Positions 1 through 12,124 of a stretch of DNA of 64,000 bases are shown here, in pieces. Below the pieces are notes generated by a model. That model saw only the letters and a program-made list of their open reading frames with translations. It was not told the DNA's origin and ran no database searches. The first letter of the stretch is position 1. Each line of letters starts with the position of its first letter. The position numbers were made by a program, and so were the translations under genes. This DNA comes from Dioscorea cayenensis subsp. rotundata (taxonomy: Eukaryota; Streptophyta; Magnoliopsida; Dioscoreales; Dioscoreaceae). The stretch lies in NCBI RefSeq assembly GCF_009730915.1, contig NC_052489.1, positions 1,488,001 to 1,552,000 of the forward strand. The letters run 5' to 3'.

Positions 1-986
1 GCAACTCTAACATACCAACATTAGTGAACTTGATCGAGTCATCTCGTGGCATCCGGCGACATGGTCTCACTGTTTATGCTTTGCATCTCATGGAGTTGTC
101 AGAGAGGTCCTCAGCCATATACATGGTGCACAGAGCCAGACGAAATGGACTCCCTTTCTGGAACAAGACGGCTAATTCTGGCAGTGGAGACCATTACGTG
201 GTCGCATTCGAAGCGTTTCAGCGTCTGAGCCATGTCTCAGTGCGTCCCATGACTTGCATCTCTGATCTCCAAACCATGCATGGAGACATCCTCGACAGCG
301 CCCAGCAAAAGCGTGTGGCACTTATTGTCTTGCCTTTCCACAAAACCATGCAGCCCGATGGCTCATTCCAGTCATTTGGCCGCGCTTACCAGCAGATCAA
401 CCAGCGCGTACTCGAGCGAGCCCCGTGCTCAGTTGGCATTCTCATCGATCGTGGGTTCGGTGGCAAGGCACAAATATTAGCAAGTGATGTGTCCTATAGG
501 ATCGGTGTCATCTTCTTCGGCGGAGCTGATGATCGAGAAGCTCTCGCTTATGGTGCTCGTGTGGCCGAGCATCCTGGCATTGCTTTGATTGTCTTTAGAT
601 TGAGTTTGTTATCCACTGAAGTTAGCATCACTATGGATGCAACAGACCGAGCTGCTGATGATGCTGCTATTGCTGCTGTAAGAGCATCTGATGAGTCCAT
701 AAGGTTTCAAGAGTCTGAGGTTGGGACACATGCTGAGTTTGCAACCTCAATCAAGGATCTTGGCAGGTGTAATCTATTGCTTGTTGGGAAGTCCACACCA
801 ACATTGGGTCCAAGGCCGAGTTTGGATTGTCCAGAGTTGGGTCCTGTGGGGAGTTACTTGGCCACAGATGAGTTTTCTAACACAACTTCAGTGTTGGTGT
901 TGCAGCAGTATGATGCTGCAGCTCATAGGGTGCAGACTCAGCAGGTTCAGTGTGCAGATTTGGCTGATTCGTCTGACACTGGATGA
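1..986 (+). CDS. CHX-family cation/H+ exchanger, C-terminal part (5' end outside window)
   Basis: The reading frame is already open at the window edge: codons from position 3 read NSNIPTLVNLIESSRG, so the gene starts upstream and only about the last 328 residues are here. The segment is the cytosolic C-terminal region of a CPA2/CHX monovalent cation/H+ antiporter, after the membrane domain. Family landmarks visible are VYALHLMELSERSSAI, RRNGLPFWN, VRPMTCISDLQTMHGDI, APCSVGILIDRG and FFGGADDREALAYGARVAEH. It resembles the CHX16-20 clade (CHX18/19-like), whose members act at endomembranes in K+/pH homeostasis; the exact orthologue cannot be set from the tail alone. The frame is uninterrupted to TGA at 984-986. 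It is convergent with the minus-strand PETs gene. Confidence 0.92.
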   Translation, partial: NSNIPTLVNLIESSRGIRRHGLTVYALHLMELSERSSAIYMVHRARRNGLPFWNKTANSGSGDHYVVAFEAFQRLSHVSVRPMTCISDLQTMHGDILDSAQQKRVALIVLPFHKTMQPDGSFQSFGRAYQQINQRVLERAPCSVGILIDRGFGGKAQILASDVSYRIGVIFFGGADDREALAYGARVAEHPGIALIVFRLSLLSTEVSITMDATDRAADDAAIAAVRASDESIRFQESEVGTHAEFATSIKDLGRCNLLLVGKSTPTLGPRPSLDCPELGPVGSYLATDEFSNTTSVLVLQQYDAAAHRVQTQQVQCADLADSSDTG

Positions 987-1602
987 TGAGCAGCAGCGAC
1001 TTTGTTTGTTTTCTCTTAATTTTAGTCAGTTTATTAGTGCTTCTGTTTCCATCGTCTCTTTAATACAATTGAATAAGCAGAGCTGTGTAAAGGGTTTGTT
1101 TTTTAATTTGGATTTGATTGGTAGGAAAACAGAGTAAAAGAATAGTCTCGTTTTGTTATTAGTTCTCATAGAAAAGATGTAAAGGTGGGATGAACTTTTT
1201 TTTTTTAATTATTATTAATGGTGTTGTTTGCTGAAACTTTGGTATTAGAAACAATTTTATAAAGTGAATCTCCTTTAGACATAATTTAAATAATTACATT
1301 TATTATTTAAAGCCAGACTCAAGACAACAAATTTTCTGCTTGCTTTATCCCTTTGCGCAAAGAAACGAAACAAGACCAAGTTTTCCTCCAATATAATCAT
1401 CATAAACCACAAATTTGAGAGAAGTTATTTTATATTTTATCTGAATGGTAAGAAACAAACAACACTCAGATACAACAGAAATTAACAATAGGACCTCCTC
1501 ATGAACTGCAGAAAGAAAGAAAACTTCAAAAACTTCAAACACTGATCTCTTCCAGGTGAAAGACCTTCAAAAACTGTCAGATTATAATTTTTGCCAAAAT
1601 TT
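987..1602. other. Convergent 3'UTR spacer between CHX and PETs
   Basis: These 616 bases hold the 3' untranslated ends of two converging genes (CHX on +, PETs on -). The sequence is AT-rich and has no conserved reading frame on either strand. Confidence 0.6.
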
Positions 1603-4600
1603 TCAATCTTTATTCTCCCCGAGAGTGAACCGAACAAACCTCCGAACTTTGATATTCTCTCCAAGTGCAGCAACAGTCTGCTTCACTAGATCCTTCACCA
1701 AGACACTGTCATCTTTGATGAAGGGCTGCTCTAAGAGTGCGAGCTCTCCTAGTCTCTTCGATATCCTCCCTTCAACTATCTTCTCCCTTATGTGCTCGGG
1801 CTTCGACTGAAGGTCCTCTCTCTGCATTTCAATCTCTTTTTCCTTGTTCACGATACTATCGGGGATCTCCTCTATCGAAACAAAATTCACTTGTGGGCAT
1901 GCCACAACCTGCATGGCGAGGTCCTCAACTAGCTCCTTGAATTTCTCATTTCGACCCACAAAGTCGGTTTCACAATTGACCTCAATGAGAGTGCCAATGC
2001 GGGAATCGTGGATGTAGGAAGCAATGCGGCCCTCTGCAGCCAAGCGGGAAGATTTTTTATCAGCAGAAGATAGGCCTTTCTTTCGTAGGTACTCTTGGGC
2101 CTTCTCAAGGTCTCCACCTGTTTCTGTGAGAGCTTTCTTGCAGTCCATCATGCCAGCACCTGTTTCCTCTCTTAGTTGCTTGACCAGGGCAGCTGAAACT
2201 GCCACTGTCGGTGGCCTGCAAAGTTCAAACATAAGTTTGATTTTCAGTATTTGATGTATGTTCTCATCATGCCATGCATCTCAAGGTCGGAAAAATTGAT
2301 AGACTATCCTTTCTAGATCTTCACTTCCAATCAGGCCCTAGCATGGTGACATGGGGGCACATTAAGGAAAGAGAGGGACCAGCTGGGTTGTAAGGCTACT
2401 ATCATGAACAACATTCTAAGGACAAGACATGATTCATGGATCTGTGATTCAAAAATATGATTCAAGTTACCCCTCTAGGAAAGGAGGTGAACTGTTATAT
2501 CTGAAAATGAATTGAACTCAATGAAAGAGAAAAAGCAACATACTTTGCAGCAGTTTCCTGGTTCTCGACTGGCTGGTCCTTTGGCACTGCAGGTGCAGAA
2601 GATCTTGCGGCAGTTTGAGCAGCCACCTCAGCAGCAAAGTCCTGGCTTTTCTTTTCCAAGCCTTCGCCAAGGTTGTACCGGACAAACCTCCTCACTTTTA
2701 TATTTTCTCCAATTGTTGCAATTGTCTGCTTCACCCAATCCTTAACCACCACCTTATCATCCTTAATGTATGGTTGCTCGAGCAGTGCTAGTTCTTCAAG
2801 CCTTTTTCTAATCCGCCCATCAACAATTTTTGATCGGATCTGTTCTGGTTTTGTCGAGAGATCTTCTTTTTGCATTTCTATTTCCCTTTCCTTGTTCACA
2901 ATCTCCTCTGGGACATCTTCAGTGACCAAGTACTGTACTTGAGGACAAGCAGCAACTTGCATGGCGAGGTCATCAACCAACTGCCTAAAAATCTCACCAC
3001 GAGAAACAAAGTCAGTTTCACAGTTGACCTCAATCAGGATTCCTATCCTGTTGTCGTGGATGTATGATCCTATCCTTCCTTCTGCAGTTGCTCTACTTGC
3101 CTTTTTATCAGCACTTGCCAACCCTTTCATCCTGAGTAACTCCTGGGCTTTAATGATGTCCCCACCACTTTCTGCGAGAGCCTTCTTGCAGTCCATCATG
3201 CCAGCTCCTGTTTCTTCACGTAATTGCTTGACAAGAGCAGGAGATACAGTCGCTGCATTTTCATAAAATCAAATACAAGAAGACATACACACTATATATA
3301 CTTTTAATTTAGCAACTATTGCAACATAAACAGAAGAATCAAATTGCAAGAAGAGATTGCAGAATCTGATCAGATGGACATTATTTGAAAGTTGGCATAT
3401 GAGATTTTTAAATGAATTATCTAGTAAAGCGCATATCAGCTGCGGTGAAATGAATAACAACCAAGCCATGCAACGAAAGAACCAAACTAAAGTTTTTCTT
3501 GTCTCATAAAGGATTCCTATATCAACAAACACCAGATATTCTGCAGTAAAAAATTCATTGCTGCAAAATCAGCATCTTAAATATAAGGCTGATGACAATA
3601 TCTATGAAGACGCACAAAAATAGCTCAAGGCTGTCTTCAGGTTAGAGTGTTACGCACAAAATCCAGAAATTCTAGCCTGTCAGGTCAGCCATCATTATCA
3701 TGCTTCTTCTAAACTCTTTGCTGTAGGAAACTAAAAGTGATCGAGTAAAAGCCATATTATAATTCTGAAACTTATCATAATTGGTTCCAAAAGAATGACT
3801 TTGTTAACTAATTGTAACGTTCTATTTCCATTGTAAATTGGGTTCTGCTTTGCATTATGGTGTCAAAGGATAGCTCATGATTAAATTTTGTCTTTCTCTT
3901 TAGCGTACAAATTTTTCGTTTTTTTTTTTGTTTTTCTTTTCCCGAATCCTCCTTCAAAGATAGACAGTTATCCTCTAAGAACTACTTAAGAAAATGCTTA
4001 TTGCTACAAAAAAAGCATATGAATATTAGTACTCACCATTCCTCATGCTTCCTTGAGCAGCAGTGCCACTTTGGTCATTTGATGCTTTAGCAGACTCAGC
4101 CTTTTCATCTGTTGAGTCTGAAGAGGTAATTTCATTCTCAACCAGTGGCGGTGCTTCAGTGTCCACTCCCTCGTTTACTGTACTCCCATTTACTTCCTCA
4201 GGAATGGCATCCCCTACAAGAGGAACCTCACTTGCAGTAGTATCTGCAGAGGAGCCAGTCTCATCCTGAGAAGTAGCAACAGCTTGGTTGTCAACTTCAG
4301 CAGCTCCATCATCTTTCAGGACTTCATCTACCCCTGAACTTTCTGAAGTCAAAATTTCTTCAGCACTCTTTGGAATTTTATCACCTTGAACTATATTTGC
4401 AGAAGACTCACTCTCCCTTGAAATTGTGTCTGTTGAACTAACAGTATGAGCCTTGATGGTTTCACCTGCAGTAATATTGTTTGCACCATCTGTTACAGTG
4501 GCCTCTGAAGTAATTGCAGGCTCCAGCTCAATTTTCACTTCATTTTCTGGTATAGAAATCTCATCTAAAAGTGGACCTCCAGAGGGTTCAATTGAGGTTC

Positions 4601-6156
4601 CAGAGCTTTCGGTTTCTGGCAAAGCTTCAAGGACTGCAGTAGCACTCTCAGGCGAAATGCCTTCTGGTTCCTCATCCAGTACAGTAGGAACTGAATCCAC
4701 CACAGAATCTTCCTCATGTGAAATGCTTTCAGGTTCCTCATCCTGCACAGTAGAAACTGAATCCACCACAGAAGCTTCCTCATGTGCAATGCTTTCAGGT
4801 TCCTCATCCTGCACAGTAGAAACTGAATCCACCACAGAAGCTTCCCCAGGTAGCTCTTTGGAAATAGTTTCATCTGCCTCCAGTCCAATGTGTGATCCAG
4901 TGGGAACATTAGGCTCATCAATATCACTTTTCTTCACAGAGTTCTCCACCTCGACTTTGTCAGGCTTTTCCCTTGACTTCATCTATTGACCCTCCTATCT
5001 GTTTTGAGATCTCTGAAGCTTTTTGAGTTTTCTCACGCTCATCCAAAAATGCAGCAATCTCCTTGTTCTTGCGGAAAGCCACCTGAAAAGGATTGGTTGC
5101 TACAACATCCTCCACTCCCAGATTAAGTTGTTCATTCAACAATTCCACATCTTGTTCTTTCTTCATTGTTAAAGTTACCTTTCCTCTTGAAATGCGTAAG
5201 ACCCGTACACTGACTTCTTGACCAACCTGCAGAGATGTGTTCCCCAAAATACTGTCAAATCCTTCAGATTCCTCAGAGATAGGAAGGAAACCTTCCTCAC
5301 TCTCTGGCAGTGATATAAATGCTCCTGACCTTGTTTGATTTTTCACAGTCCCATCTAGAACCTGTCCCTTGACAAACTTGGAGGTCTTCTGGATGTCAGC
5401 CCTCCTCTGATCAGTCCTTGAAGCATTTCTCTTGTTTGGTTTTGGTTTATCATCACTTCCACTAGTAGAGGCCTCCTTTCTCTGCTGTGATTTATTGGTA
5501 TCACTGCCATCACGCATGGTGAGAGCTATCCGTCCATTTTCCATGTTTACTTCCACTATCCTAACTTTTACCTCTTGCCCAACGGAAACAATGGACCCAA
5601 CATCCTTGACATATCCTTCGCTCATCCTAGAAACATGAACAAGGCCATCCGTAAAAGCGCCAAAGTCAATAAAAGCACCAAATGGCTGAATTGACCTCAC
5701 TTTCCCCACAAAAGAAGCACCAGGAACTAGCTCTTCAGTCTTTACAGGTGGCATTTCACTCTTTCTTGCAGGTCTCGTTCTCTTGTCTCTCACCTTAGAG
5801 GTAGCAACAGCACTTCCTTGAGCAGGATCATTCGGTCCAACAGAGACTGCAGGAGTTTCTGTGACTTCCTCAGCCTCTTCTGGTGCAGAGGAATTAGAGT
5901 CCTCAACAGTTACATTGGTTCCAACAGCCGCAAAAATATGGTTTCTTGATCCTTGCTTCAAGTGATAGCTTTTTCCATAAATCCGAAATAGCTGTAAAGA
6001 TGATTGGGGCAGGAGGCACCTACGAGAGAGGGATGCAACCCTTGTGTGCTTTCCAGTAAGACAACATCTTGACAGTTGAATCTCTTTCCAAGGAACAACC
6101 GTGGTCCTAGGAAGCACACTGATATTGCCTGCAGAACAATGTATTATAGGGGTCAT
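1603..6156 (-). CDS. PETs: Chloroplast polyprotein of EF-Ts (S1 + S1 + EF-Ts + EF-Ts)
   Basis: Three coding exons on the minus strand: 6156-4037, 3252-2544 and 2215-1603, all with GT-AG junctions. The start is placed at 6156 because [13 protein letters not shown] matches the monocot PETs N-terminus. An in-frame upstream ATG at 6195 has no such support. Exon 1 encodes a transit peptide, two S1 RNA-binding domains (about residues 145-216 and 261-332; [20 protein letters not shown] in the first) and a long acidic linker. Exons 2 and 3 each encode an EF-Ts module beginning [20 protein letters not shown] and containing EVNCETDFV. Chloroplast EF-Ts recycles EF-Tu; the S1 part corresponds to ribosomal protein PSRP-7 in Chlamydomonas, and Arabidopsis EMB2726 is the orthologue. 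Odd: total coding length is 3442 nt, one base too many. The S1 frame ends at TGA 4962-4960 while the EF-Ts frame opens at ATG 4982. The extra base must lie in that overlap, most simply in the GGGAAAA run. Confidence 0.93.
4644..4841 (-). repeat. Three tandem 66-bp (22-aa) acidic repeats in the PETs linker
   Basis: The linker between the S1 and EF-Ts parts contains three consecutive copies of a 22-residue unit. The first two are nearly identical (core [16 protein letters not shown]) and the third is diverged ([16 protein letters not shown]). At DNA level the unit is 66 bp, so copy number can change without disturbing the frame. The units are acidic and probably disordered, as expected for a linker. 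Confidence 0.85.
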
Positions 6157-8050
6157 GATGGATGTAGTCTGCTGAACCACTAAGTATATCTGCAATCAGT
6201 AGCTCCACATTCTCCTTCCCTCGTCTGTCCAGAAAAGAAAATTTGACCAGTTATAAGAATAGACTTTTGCTATTTGGCCATGAAAAACATATGGATAAAA
6301 GGTAGACATATCTAAATCATCCAATCAAATTTCATACCATGAATGAAATGATATCCATTACTTAAAACAAAGCTGAAATATAATCACAAATGATAAAATG
6401 AACCAAGAAATTAAAAAATTCACATCAATAGAGAATTCAACGTAAGAACATATAGAAAGGAGTTACCACATATAAATGCAAATCTACTATACCATGTACA
6501 ATCTAAAGGCACCCCTAATCTTACCTTGTTATACGCTGTTTAGATTGAACACCTTTTATTAGCGAAAATGTTACATTTACTCATGACTATTGTATTTTGC
6601 TTCGATCTCATTGACATAAATAATTCCCTAAGGGCGCTAATATATATATATATATATATATACATATAATATAACAGTTAGCAAATCAATTACTCTTCTT
6701 GTTGTCTCATCAACAAACACTGTCTCAGACTTTACACCACTATAATGTCTTGCCTGGAAAATAAACAACTAGCCAAAGTTTATGAGACAGAATAAGCTAT
6801 AATATAGATTAATCACAATTGAAAGTTAGAGATTCTGCCATCTTCTGGAATAATTAAATCTCAATGCAAGCAAATTGAGAGCCATACCAGCTGTAAGTCA
6901 AACTTACAGAAAAGTGGTAAAAATTTAAACAAAATCCCCTTTAATTTTGAAGTATATGCAAAAAAATATTCCACAAGAAAATCTCTCTTTCTGTAATGAA
7001 TCTCAGCAAGAAAGCCAGGTTTTCTGCGTAGTTTGAATCTACAGCTGCTATCAACACACACATAAAAAAAATGCAGAAGTTACATTCTCACAGAAACCTT
7101 GTGAACTTCCAACCAATAACAAATAATGGGCTTGGATAATGTACAACAACAACCACTAGGAAACAAAATGATCCAAACACTTAACCATGTACAAAACATT
7201 CAAAGCTTTATACAAATCAATAAATTCCCTCTTAGAGAGAGGGATGATTACTATTGAAATTTATCTCTTTATAGACAAGTGCACAAAAACAAAGGCTTTA
7301 GAAAAGTTTTTTCACTCCATTATTTGATAACATATCAGTACCAAATAAAGCATAAGGATGACAAATTCTTTATCATAGTTTGACATCACTCATACAAAAA
7401 GCTGCAATTTCATCAAATCACAAAAAGAAACTTACACAAAACGAAGAAGACACTGAGACTTGATTATAATATACAACATAAAACAGAGAAACTACTACCT
7501 GAGAATACACATACACAAAATTCAAACTTCAAGTTATCTCCTAAATTTCCTCCACATTCAATAAAAGAGCACACACAAACTCAAGAAAACAATCAAATCA
7601 AGACAAACTACTTCAGCAAGCAAACATCGAGCAAAAATCATAAATTTTTAATAAAAATAAAAAAAAGGAAAAACTCCACATTCACTAGTCTTCACATAAT
7701 AAACAGTTCCATACCAAAACACTTCTCCCCTTAATTTCTAACAAAAAGATCAAAATAAATCCACATGAATGACAAGATTTGGTTGGAATCAAGCAGAAAG
7801 CGAGACAAGGAACAAAAAAAAAGCACCTTTAGGGGCCAGAGAAGGAGAAGAGCGAGCACTCCTTGAGAGACACCGAGAGAGAGCGAGAGTGCGCGGTGAG
7901 CCGGAGAAGGAGAGCCGGGAGAGTAGTTTATCTCTTGTTTATATATATATATATATATATATATATCCTTATCTTTTACAGAGTGTGGTGTGGAGGCGAT
8001 GGTTGTATAAATGGATGATGTGAGAGAGAGAGAGAGAGAGGATGGTAAGG
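6157..8050 (-). other. PETs 5' leader with probable 5'UTR intron
   Basis: No coding frame is conserved here. A likely 5'UTR exon lies at about 7827-8040 on the minus strand, ending in a donor AAAG|GTGCTT at 7827/7826. A likely acceptor ending TTTTCTGGACAG precedes 6224. The roughly 1.6 kb between them is AT-rich intron-like DNA with a (TA)n tract near 6641-6662. Exact boundaries are inferred from splice consensus only. Confidence 0.5.
7941..8040. repeat. (TA)n and (GA)n microsatellites at the PETs promoter
   Basis: A TA dinucleotide run at about 7941-7966 and a GA/CT run at about 8021-8040 flank the presumed transcription start of PETs. CT-rich and TATA-like tracts are common near plant start sites, so they may contribute to the core promoter. 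Confidence 0.6.
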
Positions 8051-8915
8051 ATTCAAGACTTGAAGAAATTGTGTTTATTTTCCTATTTTTTTGATTAATA
8101 TTACTCTGTGGTTTTTTAATTATTATTATTATTATTTTTTTTGTCATATATGTTGGTAAAAATAATAAATTATAAGATATTAACACAACCACGTAATTTT
8201 TAAGAAAAATAAAGTATTTAGATAATTAGTCCCAAACCCAATTTTTTTCTTTCTTATAAGTGGGAGTGGGTTTAACTCTGGTAAATTTTGTTGCTTAAAC
8301 TAGGGATTTTTTTATATTTATATCTTATTTTTTTTTTTTCAGTTTATCAAACTATAAACTTTTCTTATTTTAAAGTTTAAACTTCTATTTAAAACTATTA
8401 CTTAATTTTAATTTTGTTTTATTATAGATACCAAAAATTCTATATGACACTATCTACCCAACTATCAATTCCATCTCATTTGTTGTAAAAATTTTTCAAA
8501 ATCAAATAATAAAAAATAAACCGCATGTTCTCAAGTGAAGTTTGAACCTCAAAATTAAAAATGCTCACAGATTTAATACCCTAAAAAAAATTTACCCGCT
8601 TTTATACATATCAACGCACGAGATAACTTTCATCCATGTTTCTCCAAGGTTGAGAATAAAACCCTTCATTTAAAAAAATTGAAACGAAAAAAACAGAGAC
8701 TCTGAAATCCAAAATACTTGGCACACACAAACAGGGATTAACTTCAGGTAAGAGAAAGGCAAAAAAAGTTAAAAACACATAGATAGGAATTTCCACAAAG
8801 CAGAAGTTTAGCTCCGAGTATGCACAGAAATCTTGAGCATGACAATATAAGATGAAAGAAGTCTGAACACAAAAAAACAATTACATGGTATATTGCACCC
8901 ATGTCCTCACAAAAT
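8041..8915. other. Spacer: PETs upstream region and TAF15b 3'UTR
   Basis: AT-rich DNA lying upstream of PETs and downstream of TAF15b, both transcribed leftwards. The part nearest 8915 is probably the TAF15b 3'UTR. No further gene is seen. Confidence 0.5.
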
Positions 8916-11476
8916 CTACCAGTCTCGATGACGATCCCTATCCCTACCATATTCCCGGCCTCCGTCATAATCATGAACTCGATCTCGATCTCTGTCTCTC
9001 CCCCTCTCCCGTTCTCTGCTCCGGCTCACGGGCGCCTCTCCCTATCATAAGCATGCCCATCTCTATCTCGGTTCTTGCTGCCCTCCCTGTGATTTCTTCC
9101 TTGGTCATTGCTTCGCTCTCTACCTCGTCTTTCTGTGAACAACACAACAATACCATGAGCTTGCATCAATCTTTCCCTTTTAACAGTTTCCTTCTTGAGA
9201 GTTAGAACAATTGAGAGCAGAAACATTTAAGTAGGAATAGTACCTAAGTCTTCAACTTCCCATCCAGCACGCCCTGAACCAGGAAGGGATTGTCCAGTTT
9301 CAGTTTGTTGTGCTTTTGCACGGAATTTCTTTTTTAGGTTGCCAAATTCATCATACATCTCCCCATCATCCTGACATTGGACAAAGAAAAATCAGACACG
9401 AATGAACTGCCAAACAGTTCATAGAAAGTTCATTGTGCAACCAACCTCTTCAGCCTCCTTTCTTCGCCTTTTTGTTTCTTCAATTTCTTCCTCATCAAGT
9501 TCTTTATAGCCTCCAGCACGACCTCCTCTAAAAAATAGAAGATACAACTCATAGGTAAGTTATCTGTATTATGACCTAAGTAATAATATGCAAAACATAA
9601 ATTTGTCTAGACAATATTAGTCAAGAACGCAACAAAATTTGATGACAGCAATGCAACACGCAGCATTGCCCAAGAAGAGTGACAAACTGAAAATATCAAA
9701 CATGAAAAGTTGGAGAAACCAATCAATTGTTAATACTGCTAAAAAGACAAATCAAAATATATAACTAATTAAAGAGTTATGCACAGTCAATCAGCTGAAG
9801 TAATAATTTCTGGATTCTCCTACTAAAGCATAATATGGATATAAATGTAATAATTATGAGCCATGTTAAGAAAAAAATTGATGACCATGGCAGGTCATGT
9901 CTTCAATATATTGATGATAAATTTTATTTAGCATCAAGCCAATTGCAAGCAGGGACAAAAATATAAAAAAAAAAGGCAATCATGAAATGTCCAACCATAT
10001 TGCAAATGACAAACTGGAAAGACTAAGTACTTCGCAGCCATTTTATAACTTCATAAATTACCTCACGCCACCCTCATTGTGGCCTGGCTTATTGGTGTTA
10101 CAAATATTGCACTTTGTGCGCTTTGCCCAGTTGATATTGCCACACCTGCAAAAGGAATAAATTTAGAACACAAACAAGCATAAACAATTAAACATAAAAA
10201 AAAGTGAAACAATAACTTAATACTAACATCTACTTTGTTAAGTTCCTCCCTCCTTTAGAGCACAAATAAATGAACAATAATACAGCTCAGCTTAACCATT
10301 ACAGAGAAGTAGGATGCATTTTTGAATACTTGTTTAAACCCATTCTTCCAGATAATCAAACCAAAAAAATAATTTACAAGGACAAGGAGCACTCTTGGTT
10401 TTCTTTCCTTAACGAGATAAGTGAAACCCGGGAAGGCTGTGGGTTGCTTTATAATATATTTCATCATTCTGTGCAAGAATCAGTTTAAAAAATAGTAAAT
10501 CAGCACTCACAAAAGCATGTAACATTTGAATTTGACTTACATTGGACAAGACCAATCATTTGGACCAAAAAGCCCTGTAGGTCCACCAACAGGAGGACGT
10601 CCACGTCCCCCAGTATCACCCCCACCACGACCCCTCCCTCGACCACCGCCACTGGCACCCATTCCACCAGCACCAGCAGGGCGAGCTGTCCCACAGCGGT
10701 TACATACTCCCCGAAATGCAAAATTCACGTTGGAGCAACTGCTTATGAGAAAAACAAGGCACAAGGAAAATTGGTACCCTCAGAGCAGTATTCTTCACCA
10801 AACAAGCAGCAATTGAAACTAAGGACCTAAAAGTGAAAGAAAGAGCTGCTCACCAATATCACAGCACAGACCTTGTATTTGGACACAACCAGTCTCCATC
10901 CTGCTGCCAAGCTTTACCCGAAGAATCACCCCGTCCTCTACCTCTCCCTGCGCCATCATTCAAATCAACACCATTTTCATCATCACCTCCCACATCAGCT
11001 CCCAAACCTGCATCTGCCACATAACCATATGACTGATCAACTGGATCCTTAGTCTTCTGCTCTGCTATGTACACTTCAATGATGCTTCCATGAAAATCCT
11101 TCTGGTGAAACCACTCCACAGCAGCCGAAGCTGCATGTGGATCCTCATACGTAATTGTGGCATCACCCTTTGGCTCATTAGTAGCTTTATCCCTGTACAA
11201 CCAAATCTTTGGCCGACCAGTCCTCTTATCCTTCTGTAAAATTATATAAACAGCAAACATAGATTATGTAATCCTCATACACCAGAACTAAGCATATTAA
11301 TAACTAGAAGAACTAATAGTATTGAATTCAAAATAATACCTGATTGAACCCCGTACCTTTAGCAACCCTATGGTGCCAAAATACTCAGCCAGCATATTCT
11401 CATCTGTTCCAGGAGGTAATTTGCAAACATACACTGAGCCATTCAAATGCCCCCCTCTCCCCAAGTAATTCGCCAT
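8916..11476 (-). CDS. TAF15B: TFIID subunit 15b-like RNA-binding protein (RRM + two RanBP2 zinc fingers)
   Basis: Seven coding exons on the minus strand: 11476-11357, 11233-10872, 10738-10541, 10145-10062, 9527-9446, 9370-9244 and 9132 onwards, all GT-AG and phase-consistent. The protein starts MANYLGRGGHLNGSVYVCKL. It has an RRM (RNP2 VYVCKL, RNP1-like GDATITYE), a first RanBP2 finger (WLCPNTSCSN...CNRC), a glycine/arginine-rich stretch, and a second finger (DWSCPMCGNINWAKRTKCNI). The conserved GGYKELDEEEIEE region and an Arg/Asp-rich tail follow. FET/TAF15 proteins bind RNA and associate with TFIID; Arabidopsis TAF15b also affects flowering and immunity through transcript control. As read, the frame stops at 9028-9026 after RERRP. 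The neighbouring frame continues the expected tail (VSRSRERERGRDRDRDR) to TAG at 8918-8916. One missing C in a GCCC run explains this. Confidence 0.92.
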
Positions 11477-12100
11477 GACAACAGCAGCAAGCTACTCACA
11501 CAGTACAACAATCAACCATAAATTTTCCACTTTTCCTAAGCATCAAATGAATTATGAAAATATGGCCAAAGATGACAACTTTAACCAAGATCAGATGCAA
11601 GGCAAGTATAACCATCAGATACCACAGCAAGTTGATATCATGAATAGACTAAAGAACATAATCGCTGCAAACCCGGATCATCCAATCATAGAAGCAAGTT
11701 AAATCAATAAACTCTCGAATATTGGACACCATTCAAAAACGGACCTTTCCTATGATTTAATTTAGTCCAAGAAATATAATTTGCTAGAATGAACCATGAA
11801 CAGAGAGCCATAAGCATTCAAAACAATCGATCCAAGCAAAGATCAACAACATAAAACTTAACAGGAGAAATCTCTACAGAGTTCAAGGATTCAACAGCAA
11901 CATAGATTTATAAATCTAAAGTACACACACAAGCAAGATCCCTGAAACAACAATCCCAGAGAAAGCAAGCAATTCAGAGAGAGATGGGAAATCCGAGATC
12001 TCACCTTCACTTTCGAGGGGAAGGAGGAGATCGATAAGAAGAAATTTTTAGGGTTTCGCGAGAGAAAAAGGGGCCGCGCTTGAATTTTGGGCTGCTTTGA
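11477..12100 (-). other. TAF15b 5' leader with probable 5'UTR intron
   Basis: The minus strand carries an AAACCCTAAAAA leader typical of plant 5'UTRs near 12045-12060, followed by a good donor (GAAG|GTGAGATC) at about 12005. The region down to the ATG at 11476 behaves like a 5'UTR intron with no coding content. Confidence 0.5.
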
Positions 12101-12107
12101 CGATTTC

Positions 12108-12124
12108 CACGTGCGAGTCACGTG
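12108..12124 (-). promoter_or_regulatory. Pair of G-boxes upstream of TAF15b
   Basis: Two CACGTG hexamers lie at 12108-12113 and 12119-12124, 11 bp start to start, so about one helical turn apart. They sit just upstream of the presumed TAF15b leader. CACGTG is the core site for bZIP and bHLH factors. The arrangement is seen directly; its function is inferred. Confidence 0.6.

Noticed and set aside
4960-4982. GGGAAAA as a programmed -1 ribosomal frameshift site in PETs
   Set aside because: The EF-Ts frame needs a +1 (or -2) change relative to the S1 frame; -1 slippage on this heptamer would enter the third frame. A base-level error is simpler.
4063-4989. Plus-strand Ser-rich frames opposite PETs
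   Set aside because: They are antisense shadows of the acidic PETs linker; the minus-strand frame has family homology and splice support.
10526-10816. Plus-strand Pro-rich frame at 10.5-10.8 kb
   Set aside because: It is the antisense of the Gly/Arg-rich part of TAF15b exon 3.
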